Of a stretch of DNA of 64,000 nucleotides, positions 9,940-19,074 are shown in pieces. This stretch comes from S34-282 sp034422075 (GTDB lineage Bacteria > Chloroflexota > Dehalococcoidia > Lucifugimonadales > Australimonadaceae). Both the position numbers and the translations under genes were made by a program. The stretch covers positions 38,189-102,188 of the forward strand of contig DAOUJX010000058.1 in assembly GCA_034422075.1 (NCBI GenBank), given 5' to 3'. Below the pieces are notes generated by a model. The model had not been told where the DNA came from. It saw nothing but the letters and a program-made list of their open reading frames with translations, and made no database searches. Position 1 is the first letter of the stretch. Each line of letters begins with the position of its first letter.

Positions 9940-12900
9940 CTACACCGTGAGGCGCCGGTAGAGCGCAGGAAGGCGGCGCGGCAGGTCGGTGATGTCCGGC
10001 ACCACCTCGTAGCCCATGTCGCCCGCCATCGTCCGCATGTAGTCATGCCCCTGGCGGTCCACGGTGAGGCAGAAGGGCGTGATGTCCTTCTGCCGCGCCT
10101 CCAGCAGCGCCATCCGGGTGTCCTGCACCGCGTACTCCTTCTCCACACCCTCGCGGCTGTAGCCCCGGTCTTGCGGCCTGCCGTCGCTGACGACGAAGAG
10201 GAACTTCACCTTGGCGTCGAGCTCGTCGAGCTTCTTGGTTGCGTGGCGGATGGCGGGGCCCATGCGCGTTGCGTGGAGCGGAGACACCTTGTCGAGGCGG
10301 CGCTTCACCGTCTCCGTCAGCGGCGCCTCCAGGTCCTTGATGACGTAGAACTCCACGTTCTCGCGCCCGAACCCGGAGAAGCCGTAGACGCCGTAGCGGT
10401 CGCCGATCGTCTCGAGCGCCGTCATCAGCAGCACCATCGACTCCTTTTCCACGTCGATGATGCGCTTGTACTGGCGCTTGACGCCCTCGCCGCGGCGCGT
10501 CCGCATCCAGAGCGTGTAGGCAACGGGGTCCGAGGGGATGTCCGCGTCCGCCTCGCCCTTCTTCGTCTCCTCCACCGCTTCGGCGGTCGATGCGCTCATG
10601 TCGAGGAGGAAGACGACGCCGACGTCGCGCTCTGCCTTGTTGCGGCGCCAGTAGATGCGCTCGTCGGGCGTGCGGCGCGACTTTATCTCGATCATCGCCT
10701 GCAGCGCGCTGTCGAAGTCGACGTCCTCCCCTTCGGGCAAGTGCTTGACGCGCCGGTACATCTCGGGGCGGATGGACTCGAACTGGCGGCGTATCTGCTC
10801 CATCAGGCCGGCGTGCGTCTGGAGCGTCTCCTGGTAGAAGCGCGAATCGCCGCTGGAAACCTGCTTCTCCTGCACGACGCACCAGCGCGGACGGTAGTCG
10901 TTGGCGCGGAAGTCCCACTCGTCGTAGACGTAGGAAGTCGGCTCCGCCGGCTCGAGCGCGCCGCCGTCCTCGTCCTGGTGCGGGATGTCGGTATGGCCGG
11001 CGCCCTCGTCCTTGGGCTGCGTGTTGGCCGTGATCTCCTTCATGAGGTTGTTTGCCATCGTGGAGAGGTCCGAGTCCTGCTCCACGTCGATCTCGATGCT
11101 GTCGCGCAGCAACTCTTCGAGCGCCTCCTGCGACAGCGAGTCGAGGTCCATGCCGTCGGCGCTGTCCTCCGCCTGGGCGCGCATCATCGTCAGAAGCTGC
11201 ACCATCTCCGGCTTGAAGCCGCCGCGATAGTCGATGTCTTCTGGCGACTCGTAGTCCTCGCCCTCTTCTCCCTCGCCGAGCTTGCCGCCGGGCGCATCCT
11301 GGAAGGCGGACGAGAGGCTGTCGCCGTCCGGCTCCTGGTACTGCGCGTTCTCGAAGTCCTCTTCTTGCCAGTCTTCCGGGTCGACCGTCTGGTTGTGGAG
11401 GTTCGAGATGATGGTGTACATCCGGATGGCCGCTTCCGCCGAATCCTCGACCGTCGCACCGAGCACCTGGACGGTGCGGAGCAGGCCGGCGAGGCTGCGC
11501 GCCTCCTCCGTGTACTGCTTGGGGACGGGGAGGCGCTCCTTCTGGTGCAGGCTCAGGCGGATGAGCATCTCGACCATCGCCTGTTGGAGCGGAAGCTGCT
11601 GGATGGTGGGCCGCGTGGACAGCGCGTCGGTCTGCACGCGGCCGTAGTCCGGTGCGAGGCCTCGGTACCGCGCCACGACGGACGTGTCCGTCCGCGCGTC
11701 CTCCGTGACACCGAAGATGTCGGAGGCAAGCGTGCGATTGGGGAACAGGTCGAAGAAGCGCGCCATCGAGGTCGCCACATGCTCGCCTGGCGTGCGCTCC
11801 AGGCGCATCCGCAGGTCGTCGAACATCGTCGACGGGCGCTCGAACTCGAGCTCGAAGGAGCCGAACTCGATGTGGCCTACCTGGTGCGTGGCCACGACCT
11901 TCAGCCACGCGAAGTTCTCGACCTTCTGGGCATAGCGCTCGACGCTGGAGGGCAGGTAGATGTGCAGGCCGTCGGTCGTGGCCTGCTCCACCTCCACCCA
12001 GCCGATGTTGCGGTGCGCCAGCTCCGATGCCGCATCCAGCGTGACCGCGCTGCCGGCCAGCGCGTTGGAGTACCTGGTGAGCAGCTCCTTGACGCGCTCC
12101 AGCTCGACCGCCGCCGATAGCTGCTCGAGCGCGGCCTCGGCGCGGGACGACTCGATGCGGAAGAACGCGACGCCGGCGTCCGGGTTCTCCCTGAGCAACT
12201 CGAATCCCTGCTCGAACCACAGCTGGTACTGGCTGTCGCTGATGCGCGACAACACGTTGGGCGCGCTCCTGAGAAAGGCTCCGACCGCCTCGACGGAGTC
12301 CTCCACCAGTTCCTCCGCCTTGGCCATCACCGACTCGTGCTGCGATTCCGGGAGGCGCGAGAGGGATTGGGTCACCTCCGACATGAAGAGGGAGATGTTG
12401 GTGACGCCGGAGCGTGCGACCCGCTCGGTCAGCTTGAAGAAGCGCCCGCGCAACTGCCGCTCCACCAGCGTCGATGCGCGGCTCGCAACCTCGAAGCAGC
12501 CGCGCACCTCGCGCCAGGAGCCGTCGACCACGGCGCTCGCCAGCGATATCAGCTCCTCTCGCTCCTCGATGGACGGCAGCACGCGCTGGCCCAGGTGCAG
12601 GCAGTCGGCGGCGAGGTCGTAGGAGCGGTAGGAGAGCGCGTCCACCAGCCCAACGAACCGCTCCAGTTCGCGGAAGGTCAGGTGCGCGACCAACTCCGGG
12701 CTCGCGTCGAAGAAGCGCGCCGCCAGCGATGCCGACTTCCACGTCCCGCGCGACAGCCCCTTGCCGAGCGCGCCCCAACTCGTCAGGTTGCGCGCCGACA
12801 GCCGCCCGATGACGTCCGGGCTCGCGCGAAAGTAGGCCGCCGCCATCGTCGGCGAGTCGTTGCTCAGCTCGATACCGCTGTCGACCCACCGCTGAAACTG

Positions 12901-13131
12901 GGGATAGGAGAGCGCCGACATGACGCGGGGGCTTGCGCGGAAGTACTCGACCGCGGGCTCCCACGCGCGTCCACTCTGGCGCGCGATGCGCACGCCTTCC
13001 TGCCCCCAGCGCACGCGTTCGACTGCCCCGACGTTCGGGATGATGGGCAGCGCAGCTTCGTATGCGGCCTGCAGCGCGGCGGGGAACTTCCGCAGCTCTG
13101 CTTCGAGGTGCTCCTGCGCCGGGTCAGCCAC
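9940..13131 (-). CDS. Large NorD/CbbO-like VWA-domain protein with N-terminal helical repeats
   Basis: 1063 residues. The C-terminal VWA domain (from about residue 835) has a MIDAS site: DMSAS, and VVSDGRPQD further on, as in NorD/CbbO partners of MoxR AAA+ ATPases. The N-terminal half has degenerate helical repeats with the signature FRASPxV, as in RASPRVMSALS, RASPDVIGRLS, DASPELVAHLT and RSAPNVLSRIS. The middle is acidic (EEGEEGEDYESPEDIDY). Family members help insert metal into or remodel enzymes such as NO reductase and Rubisco. The GTG start overlaps the NUDIX gene by 8 bases, and the MoxR-like partner is one gene further upstream. Client unknown. Confidence 0.82.
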   Translation of the reverse strand: MADPAQEHLEAELRKFPAALQAAYEAALPIIPNVGAVERVRWGQEGVRIARQSGRAWEPAVEYFRASPRVMSALSYPQFQRWVDSGIELSNDSPTMAAAYFRASPDVIGRLSARNLTSWGALGKGLSRGTWKSASLAARFFDASPELVAHLTFRELERFVGLVDALSYRSYDLAADCLHLGQRVLPSIEEREELISLASAVVDGSWREVRGCFEVASRASTLVERQLRGRFFKLTERVARSGVTNISLFMSEVTQSLSRLPESQHESVMAKAEELVEDSVEAVGAFLRSAPNVLSRISDSQYQLWFEQGFELLRENPDAGVAFFRIESSRAEAALEQLSAAVELERVKELLTRYSNALAGSAVTLDAASELAHRNIGWVEVEQATTDGLHIYLPSSVERYAQKVENFAWLKVVATHQVGHIEFGSFELEFERPSTMFDDLRMRLERTPGEHVATSMARFFDLFPNRTLASDIFGVTEDARTDTSVVARYRGLAPDYGRVQTDALSTRPTIQQLPLQQAMVEMLIRLSLHQKERLPVPKQYTEEARSLAGLLRTVQVLGATVEDSAEAAIRMYTIISNLHNQTVDPEDWQEEDFENAQYQEPDGDSLSSAFQDAPGGKLGEGEEGEDYESPEDIDYRGGFKPEMVQLLTMMRAQAEDSADGMDLDSLSQEALEELLRDSIEIDVEQDSDLSTMANNLMKEITANTQPKDEGAGHTDIPHQDEDGGALEPAEPTSYVYDEWDFRANDYRPRWCVVQEKQVSSGDSRFYQETLQTHAGLMEQIRRQFESIRPEMYRRVKHLPEGEDVDFDSALQAMIEIKSRRTPDERIYWRRNKAERDVGVVFLLDMSASTAEAVEETKKGEADADIPSDPVAYTLWMRTRRGEGVKRQYKRIIDVEKESMVLLMTALETIGDRYGVYGFSGFGRENVEFYVIKDLEAPLTETVKRRLDKVSPLHATRMGPAIRHATKKLDELDAKVKFLFVVSDGRPQDRGYSREGVEKEYAVQDTRMALLEARQKDITPFCLTVDRQGHDYMRTMAGDMGYEVVPDITDLPRRLPALYRRLTV

Positions 13132-13735
13132 GGTCAGCCTCGCCGATGGCCTGCCGCACCGCCGCCAGCACCTGTCGGAGTATCCACGCCGTCGCGCCGT
13201 AGATCAGCGAGGAGCCGTAGGCGTAGGCCACGCGGTCCAGCGCCGAGCCGTCTTCGGACTGCCGCCGCTCATGGCGCACGGCCGAGTCGTCGAGGACCGC
13301 GTCCAGCGGCACCTCGATGACCTCCGCAACCTCCCGCGGGTCGGCCTTGAACGGGTAGGGGTAGGGGATCGTGCCGACGGTGGGGTAGACGAGGTAGTTG
13401 GTGCGGGTCAGCACCGCATCGACGGCGCCCAGCACGTCCACGTCCTCCGGGCGGATGCCCATCTCCTCCCACGTCTCGCGCAGCGCGCACGCCTGCATGT
13501 CTGCGTCCTCGTCCTCGATGACGCCGCCCGGGAACGCGATCTCGCCCTTGTGCTCGCCCACGTGCATCGTGCGGCGGTTGAGCAGCACGTGCCACGCACC
13601 GCCCTTGCGGTAGAGCGGCACCAGGACGCCGGCGGGCGTCGCGCCGTCCGCCGCCTCGGCGCCCGCCTCGCGCCGGCCAAGGCGGTTGCGCAGCGCCTCC
13701 GGCAGGTCCAACTGGGTATCGACTAGCCCGTTCAG
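13124..13735 (-). CDS. NUDIX hydrolase, CoA pyrophosphatase-like
   Basis: About 203 residues. The UPF0035 signature LLNRRTMHVGEHKGEIAFPGG precedes a NUDIX box (VIEDEDADMQACALRETWEEMGI), the layout of NudL/NUDT7-type enzymes that split CoA to phosphopantetheine and 3',5'-ADP. A perfect AGGAGG at 13742-13747 stands six bases before an in-frame CTG at 13735; the next candidate, a TTG at 13711, has no ribosome site. I therefore place the start at CTG, which is unusual. It sits between the AAA+ and VWA genes and two genes after coaE, which makes CoA, so turnover and synthesis are linked. Confidence 0.85.
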   Translation of the reverse strand: MNGLVDTQLDLPEALRNRLGRREAGAEAADGATPAGVLVPLYRKGGAWHVLLNRRTMHVGEHKGEIAFPGGVIEDEDADMQACALRETWEEMGIRPEDVDVLGAVDAVLTRTNYLVYPTVGTIPYPYPFKADPREVAEVIEVPLDAVLDDSAVRHERRQSEDGSALDRVAYAYGSSLIYGATAWILRQVLAAVRQAIGEADRG

Positions 13736-13747
13736 GCGCGCCCTCCT

Positions 13748-14620
13748 CTAGGGAAAGATGGACGTGACGACTTCTTGGACGCTGTGCTGAATGTCGGCGT
13801 CGTCCGTGAGGCCCCAGACGACGGCGACCTCGCAGGCGCGGCGCGGGGCGACATTCTGCACGATGAGCTTGCCCGCGTAGATGAGCAGGCGCGTGCTGAC
13901 GCCCTCTTGCAGACCGTGGCCGCGCAGGTTGCGTATCTTCTCGCCGAGCAGCGCCAGCGACTCTGCGGTGTCGGCGTGGCAGCCGCTCTCGTGGCGGATG
14001 ATCTGCTCCTCCAGGTGGCGCGGCGGGAAGTCGAACTCGATGGCGACGAACCGCTGGCGCGTGGAGTGCTTCAGGTCCTTCAACGCCGTCTGGTAGCCGG
14101 GGTTGTAGGAGATGATGAGCAGGAAATTGGGGTGCGCCTCCACCACTTCGCCCAGCTTCTCGATGTGCAGCAGGCGCCGGTGGTCGGCAAGGGGGTGGAT
14201 GAGCACGGTCGTGTCCTTGCGCGCCTCTACCACCTCGTCCAGGTAGCAGATCCCGCCGTGCTTGACGGCGCGCGTGAGCGGCCCGTCAATCCAACGCGTG
14301 CCGTCGCCCTCGAGCAAAAAACGCCCAACCAAATCGCTCGCCGTCAGGTCCTCATGGCAGGCGACCGTGACGAGGGGGATGCTGCTTTCGCCGTTCTTGC
14401 GGGCCTGCTTCTCCGACTGCTTGCCGAGGCGCCATGTCATGTACTCGACGAAGCGCGTCTTGCCCGTGCCCGTCGGCCCCTTGAGCAGAACGGGCACGCG
14501 CTCGCGGTAGGCCGCCTCGAATAGCTCTACCTCGTCGCTGACGGGAAGGTAGAACGGCTCGTGCTCGACGAAATACTCCTCGATGCTCTGTGCTCGGTAG
14601 CCTTGTGCGCTGTCGACCAT
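13748..14620 (-). CDS. MoxR/CbbQ/NorQ-like AAA+ ATPase
   Basis: 290 residues. Walker A is GPTGTGKT at 48-55, Walker B is ICYLDEVVEA, and sensor elements follow (NFLLIISYNPGYQ, STRQRFVAIEFDFP). This matches the CbbQ/NirQ/NorQ branch, whose hexamers act with a VWA protein to remodel or metallate a client enzyme. The VWA partner lies one gene downstream. I start at the ATG at 14620; a GTG at 14629 overlaps the coaE stop as GTGA and is an alternative. No NO reductase or Rubisco gene is in the window. Confidence 0.88.
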   Translation of the reverse strand: MVDSAQGYRAQSIEEYFVEHEPFYLPVSDEVELFEAAYRERVPVLLKGPTGTGKTRFVEYMTWRLGKQSEKQARKNGESSIPLVTVACHEDLTASDLVGRFLLEGDGTRWIDGPLTRAVKHGGICYLDEVVEARKDTTVLIHPLADHRRLLHIEKLGEVVEAHPNFLLIISYNPGYQTALKDLKHSTRQRFVAIEFDFPPRHLEEQIIRHESGCHADTAESLALLGEKIRNLRGHGLQEGVSTRLLIYAGKLIVQNVAPRRACEVAVVWGLTDDADIQHSVQEVVTSIFP

Positions 14621-14625
14621 CTGCC

Positions 14626-15225
14626 TCACGCCCTTGCCTGTACTCGTTCGCCCCATAGTTGCCTGACCGTCTCGTGCAGCCGCTCGGGGCTGCCGTCGTT
14701 GTCGATGACCGCATCGGCCTTCGCCGTAAAGCCCCGCTCCGGGCCTTGCGCGCAGAGGCGCTGCTCGATCTGCTCGTCGCTCAATCCCCGCCCTTCGAGC
14801 CGCTGCCGCACCGCTTCTGCGGGTGCGCGCACCGCCCACACGTCGTCGGCGAGATCGTCCCAGCCCGCCTGGAAGAGGAGCGGCGCCTGCACGACGGCGA
14901 CGGCCGCGCCGCGCGTGCGCGCCTCGTCCAGACGCGCGCCTACCCGCTCACGGATCAGCGGATGCAGCGCTGCGTCCAGGAGGCGTCGCGCGCCGTCGTC
15001 GCCGAATACGCGTGCGCCCAGCGCCGCGCGGTCGATCGCGCCGCCGGGGCCGACGACCTCGCGGCCGAACGCCGCCACGATGCGGCGGTAGCCCTCGCTG
15101 CCGGGGGTGTATGCGGCATGGCCCTCGGTGTCGGCGTCAATGACCTCTGCGCCCATGTCGCGCAACACTCTTGCCACCTCGCTCTTCCCTGTGCCAATGC
15201 CGCCCGTAAGGCCGATGACCAGCAC
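14626..15225 (-). CDS. coaE: Dephospho-CoA kinase
   Basis: 199 residues with a GTG start. The P-loop is GLTGGIGTGKSE. The DADTEGH, VVQAPLLFQAGWDDLADDVWAV and GRGLSDEQIEQRL blocks follow, ending with DAVIDNDGS, all in family order. It phosphorylates dephospho-CoA, the last step of CoA synthesis, in the cytoplasm. It lies 99 bases after sufU and abuts the AAA+ gene, so it belongs to the same long unit. Confidence 0.94.
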   Translation of the reverse strand: MLVIGLTGGIGTGKSEVARVLRDMGAEVIDADTEGHAAYTPGSEGYRRIVAAFGREVVGPGGAIDRAALGARVFGDDGARRLLDAALHPLIRERVGARLDEARTRGAAVAVVQAPLLFQAGWDDLADDVWAVRAPAEAVRQRLEGRGLSDEQIEQRLCAQGPERGFTAKADAVIDNDGSPERLHETVRQLWGERVQARA

Positions 15226-15324
15226 GGCTCGCTCCGTTGGACGAATCCCCGCGCCGCTCGCGGTAGGGCCCTTCCATAGGCCAATTGCTCATTCTAGCAC
15301 GCGCGCCAGCGCGCGCTGCTTGCG

Positions 15325-15780
15325 TCAACCCTGGGGCTTGGCGTACTCGGCGATCGCGTCTTGCAGCGTCGCCCAGCCGAGCAGGGCGCACTTGATGCGG
15401 ATGGGGAATTGCTGCACGCCCCGGAGGGCGGCCAATTCGCCGAACTCCTCCTCCTGCTCCTCCGTCGGCTCCACACCGGCCATCATCTCGCGAAAGGCGG
15501 CGTTCAGGCCTGCGGCCTCCTCCAGCGTCTTGCCCTTCAGCATCTCCGTCATGATGGACGCCGACGCCTGGCTGATGGAGCAGCCCTCGCCTTCGAAGCC
15601 GGTGTGGACGATGCGCTCGTCCGCGTCCAACTCCAGCGTCAGGACGATGCGGTCGCCGCAGAAGGGGTTGAATCCCTCCGCACGCAGGTCTGCGTCGCCG
15701 AGCAGTCCATTGTTGCGGGGGTGGCGGTAGTGGTCGAGGATGATCTCGGCGTAGAGATCATCGAGGTCGGGCAGCTGCAT
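15325..15780 (-). CDS. sufU: SufU Fe-S assembly / sulfur-acceptor protein
   Basis: 151 residues with the ATG at 15780, inside the end of sufS (23-base overlap). The three zinc/sulfur-binding cysteines are in NPFCGD, GCSISQAS and IRIKCALLGW, and YRHPRNNG near the N-terminus is typical. The insertion between the second and third cysteine (VEPTEEQEEEFGELAALRG) marks SufU rather than IscU. SufU takes sulfur from SufS and passes it to the SufBCD scaffold. No sufE is present, consistent with SufU as the acceptor. Confidence 0.94.
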   Translation of the reverse strand: MQLPDLDDLYAEIILDHYRHPRNNGLLGDADLRAEGFNPFCGDRIVLTLELDADERIVHTGFEGEGCSISQASASIMTEMLKGKTLEEAAGLNAAFREMMAGVEPTEEQEEEFGELAALRGVQQFPIRIKCALLGWATLQDAIAEYAKPQG

Positions 15781-17005
15781 CCCCAAAGTACTCCGTTACC
15801 TTCCTGAGCCCCCTGATGAGCTGGTCGACCTCCTCCTCCGTGTTGTAGAGGTAGAAGGAGGCGCGGGCGGTCGCCGGAACGTGGAGGCGGCTGCGCACCA
15901 GCGGCATGGCGCAGTGGTGCCCCGCCCGAATGGCGATGCCCTCATGGTCGAGCACCGTGCCGATGTCATGCGGGTGAATGCCGCCTACCTGGAAGGAGAT
16001 GACGCCTCCCCGCTCGCCCAGGCTCGACGTGCCGAACGTGGTCACCTCTTCCAACTCGGCGAACCGCTCCAGCGCGTAGGCGGTCAGATCGCGCTCGTGC
16101 TGGCGAATGGCGTCCATCCCCAGCGCGCTGAGGTAGTCGACCGCGGCGCCCATTGCGATCGCGTCGGCAATGTTCGGCGTGCCCGCCTCGAAGCGCATGG
16201 GCATCTCGTTCCACGATGCGTCTTCGAACGTCACCTCGAGCACCATCTCGCCGCCGTGCAAAAACGGCTCCATGCGCTCCAGCATCGGGGCTGCGACGTA
16301 GAGGCAGCCGATGCCCGTCGGCGCCAGCATCTTGTGGCCGGAGAACGCCATGAAATCGCAGTCGAGCTCTTGCACGTCCACCGCCAGGTGGGGCACCGAT
16401 TGCGCCGCATCGACGAGCACGACCGCGCCAACGCGGTGCGCCGCCTCGGTAAGCTGTTTGACCGGTGTGATGGTGCCCAGCACGTTGGACATGTGCGTGA
16501 CCGCCACGATGCGCGTCTTGGGGGTGAGCAGCTGGTCGAGGTCGCTCAGGTCGAGCCGGTAATCCGCATCGAGGCCGATGAACTTGAGCGACGCGCCCGC
16601 TTCACGCGCGACCTGCTGCCAGGGGACGAGGTTGGAGTGGTGCTCCATCTCCGTGACCAGCACCTCATCGCCCGGCGAGAGGACGGCCTTGGCCCACGTC
16701 TTGGCGACGAGGTTGATGGCCTCGGTCGTGTTGCGGACCCATATCAGTTGGTCGGGGCTCGGGGCGTTGATGAAGGCGGCCACCTTGACGCGCGCCTCCT
16801 CGTAACGGTCGGTCGCCTCCATGCTGAGGGTGTGAATGCCCCGGTGGACGTTGGAGTTGTAGCGCTCGTAGTAGTCGACCAGCGCCTCGATGACCTGGCG
16901 CGGCTTCTGCGACGTCGCCGCGTTGTCGAGGTAGACGAGCAGCTTGTCGCCCAGCCGCCGCTGGAGGACGGGGAAGTCCGCGCGGATTGCCTGTAGGTCG
17001 AGCAT
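15758..17005 (-). CDS. sufS: SufS class II cysteine desulfurase
   Basis: 415 residues. The NAATSQKPRQVIEAL block, TEAINLVAKTW, the PLP lysine in SGHKMLAPTGIGCLY and the catalytic cysteine in RAGHHCAMPLV define a class II desulfurase. It removes sulfur from cysteine and hands it to SufU. It follows sufD by six bases and overlaps sufU. Confidence 0.95.
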   Translation of the reverse strand: MLDLQAIRADFPVLQRRLGDKLLVYLDNAATSQKPRQVIEALVDYYERYNSNVHRGIHTLSMEATDRYEEARVKVAAFINAPSPDQLIWVRNTTEAINLVAKTWAKAVLSPGDEVLVTEMEHHSNLVPWQQVAREAGASLKFIGLDADYRLDLSDLDQLLTPKTRIVAVTHMSNVLGTITPVKQLTEAAHRVGAVVLVDAAQSVPHLAVDVQELDCDFMAFSGHKMLAPTGIGCLYVAAPMLERMEPFLHGGEMVLEVTFEDASWNEMPMRFEAGTPNIADAIAMGAAVDYLSALGMDAIRQHERDLTAYALERFAELEEVTTFGTSSLGERGGVISFQVGGIHPHDIGTVLDHEGIAIRAGHHCAMPLVRSRLHVPATARASFYLYNTEEEVDQLIRGLRKVTEYFGDAAARPR

Positions 17006-17011
17006 CGCCCC

Positions 17012-18313
17012 CTATCCTTCGCCCATCGTCCGCTCACGCAGCGCCTCGGCTGCCAGCCGCGCGACCGCTGCGCCATGCGCCGCATCGCCGATTGCGGCGA
17101 TGGGCTCGTCGACGAATGCCTGTAGCAGAAGCATACGCGCTGCGTCGGCATCGAGCCCGCGGCTGCGCATGTAGAAGAGCGCCGCCGCATCGATCTGACC
17201 CACGGCGCTGCCGTGCGTCGCGATGATGTCGTCCGCGTAGATCTCCAGCATGGGCTGGCTGTTCACCTCCGCGTCGGGTGCGAGCAGCACGTTCTTGTTG
17301 ACCAGGTGCGTTTCGGTGCGCTGCGAGTCCTGCGGCACGTGTACCTGGCCCGTGAAGACGGCGCGCGAGCCCCCGGCGGCTACGCCCTTGTAGAGCGCGT
17401 TGCTCGTCGCTTCGCCGCCGCGGTGCGCCACCAGGACGTGGTTGTCGACGTGGTCGCCGCGCGCGGTCAGGTACAGCCCGCCCAATGAGCAGACGGCGTC
17501 CGGCTCAGAGAGGGAGACGTCGAGGTTGTGCCGCACCAGCTCTCCCCCGAGGTCGAGCGAGAACAGTTCGACGCTGCTGCCGCGCTGCTGCGCGACGGCC
17601 GTCGTCGCTATCGAGTGCGCCCCCGTAGTAGGGTGCGCGATGCGCAGCAGCCGTACGCTCGCGCCCGCCGCCGCCGCAACCTCGACGACGGCGTTGCTGA
17701 ACGAGCCAGCGCCGGCACCTGCCCAGGTGAGCGCAATCGATGCATCGGCGTCTTCTTCGGCAATGATGAGCACGCGCGGCTGCGAAGCGGTATCGGGCGA
17801 CGAGGCGAGCACGACGTGGACGTGCGCGCCCAGCGATGCGCCCCTTTGCGCATAGATGAGCGTGACATCTTGCATGAGCGCCGTGTTCAGCGCGGCAAAA
17901 GCTTCGTGCTCGAAGGAGGCGATGCTGCCCAGCCGTGCGGCGGCAACGTCAGCGACAGCAAAGGGCGCCGCCTGCAGGCTGCCGACGTATCCGCCGTCCA
18001 GGGCGCGCGGCGCCGGCGCGACGAAGCCGTCGACGACGCTCACGCGCACCTCGCCATCGGTAACCGGGGTGACGCGCGGCGCTTCCGAGCCCTGCGCCGT
18101 TGCGGGCTCCGGGGTCGCGCGTGCTATCGGGCCTACGTCCGTGTACTTCCAGAACTCGTTGCCGCGCCGTGCGACGGGGAAGCCAAGCACGCGAAACCGG
18201 GCGGCGGCCTCGCTGCGGAGCGCCGCGAGCCACGGGGGCGCGTCCGGATTGGCGCCGATGCGGTCGGCCAGGGCGAGGTATCGTGCCTCTTGCGTATCGG
18301 TGGCCGTGACCAT
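17012..18313 (-). CDS. sufD: SufD scaffold subunit
   Basis: 433 residues. The N-terminal helical part (RFRVLGFPVARRGNEFWKYTDV) and the beta-helix core (SLGGLYLTARGDHVDNHV, GEATSNALYKGVAAGGSRAVFTGQVHV) match SufD. The C-terminal SHGSAV-type block (ATHGSAVGQIDAAALFYMRSRG) is conserved with SufB. It forms the SufBC2D scaffold with SufB and SufC. The ATG follows the sufC stop directly. Confidence 0.94.
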   Translation of the reverse strand: MVTATDTQEARYLALADRIGANPDAPPWLAALRSEAAARFRVLGFPVARRGNEFWKYTDVGPIARATPEPATAQGSEAPRVTPVTDGEVRVSVVDGFVAPAPRALDGGYVGSLQAAPFAVADVAAARLGSIASFEHEAFAALNTALMQDVTLIYAQRGASLGAHVHVVLASSPDTASQPRVLIIAEEDADASIALTWAGAGAGSFSNAVVEVAAAAGASVRLLRIAHPTTGAHSIATTAVAQQRGSSVELFSLDLGGELVRHNLDVSLSEPDAVCSLGGLYLTARGDHVDNHVLVAHRGGEATSNALYKGVAAGGSRAVFTGQVHVPQDSQRTETHLVNKNVLLAPDAEVNSQPMLEIYADDIIATHGSAVGQIDAAALFYMRSRGLDADAARMLLLQAFVDEPIAAIGDAAHGAAVARLAAEALRERTMGEG

Positions 18314-19072
18314 CTAGGTGGAGACACCCGCGCGCTCGGCTATCCAGTCATAGCCCCGCGACGCGATGTCCAGCGCCAGCTCCTTGCCTCCCTCGGCGAC
18401 GAACCGGCCGTCCATCAGCACGTGCACCCTGTCGGGAACGACGTGGTTCAGGATGCGCTCGTAGTGCGTGACGAGCACGAGGGAGCGCTCGGGCGACCGT
18501 AGCGAGTTGATGGCGTCGGCCACGTCGCGCAGCGCGTCCACGTCGAGGCCGGAGTCGACCTCGTCCAGGACGGCCAGCCGGGGTTCGAGGATGGCCATCT
18601 GCAGTACCTCGCTGCGCTTGCGCTCGCCGCCGGAGAAGCCCTCGTTCACCGAGCGCTTCGTCTGGCGGTAGTCCATCTCGACGACCTTCACCTTCTGCTT
18701 CAGCAGGCGGTCGAATTGGAGTACGTCCAGCTCTGATTCGCCGTCGGCCTTGCGCCGCTCGTTGTAGCCGGCGCGCAGGAAGTGGTCGGTGCGCACGCCC
18801 GGTATCTCGATGGGGTGCTGGAACGACAGGAACACGCCCGCCCGCGCACGCTCCTCGACGGGCATTGCGAGCAGGTCTTGGCCGTCGAACGTGACGGTGC
18901 CGCCCAGGACCTCGTAGCCGGGGCGCCCGGCGAGGACGTAGGCCAAGGTGCTCTTGCCGGAGCCGTTGGGGCCCATGATGGCGTGCGTCTCGCCTGCGGC
19001 TACCGACAGGTCGATGCCGCGCAGTATCTCGGCTCCGTTCACCGTCGCGTGCAGGCTCCGCACCTCGAGCAT
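18314..19072 (-). CDS. sufC: SufC ABC-type ATPase
   Basis: 252 residues. Walker A is MGPNGSGKSTL, the signature is FSGGERKRSEVLQ, Walker B is AVLDEVDSGLDVDAL, and the H-loop is in LVLVTHYERIL. SufC drives conformational change in the SufBD scaffold during cluster assembly and is cytoplasmic, not a transporter. It is two bases after sufB and abuts sufD. Confidence 0.96.
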   Translation of the reverse strand: MLEVRSLHATVNGAEILRGIDLSVAAGETHAIMGPNGSGKSTLAYVLAGRPGYEVLGGTVTFDGQDLLAMPVEERARAGVFLSFQHPIEIPGVRTDHFLRAGYNERRKADGESELDVLQFDRLLKQKVKVVEMDYRQTKRSVNEGFSGGERKRSEVLQMAILEPRLAVLDEVDSGLDVDALRDVADAINSLRSPERSLVLVTHYERILNHVVPDRVHVLMDGRFVAEGGKELALDIASRGYDWIAERAGVST

Positions 19073-19074
19073 GG

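Noticed and set aside
10045..12120. 691-codon plus-strand open frame antisense to the VWA gene
   Set aside because: Composition is typical of a GC-rich shadow frame and no domain is recognisable; the VWA protein with MIDAS motif explains the region.
10043..12964. 973-codon minus-strand frame inside the VWA gene
   Set aside because: Gly/Arg/Ala-rich out-of-frame reading of the VWA gene, without motifs.
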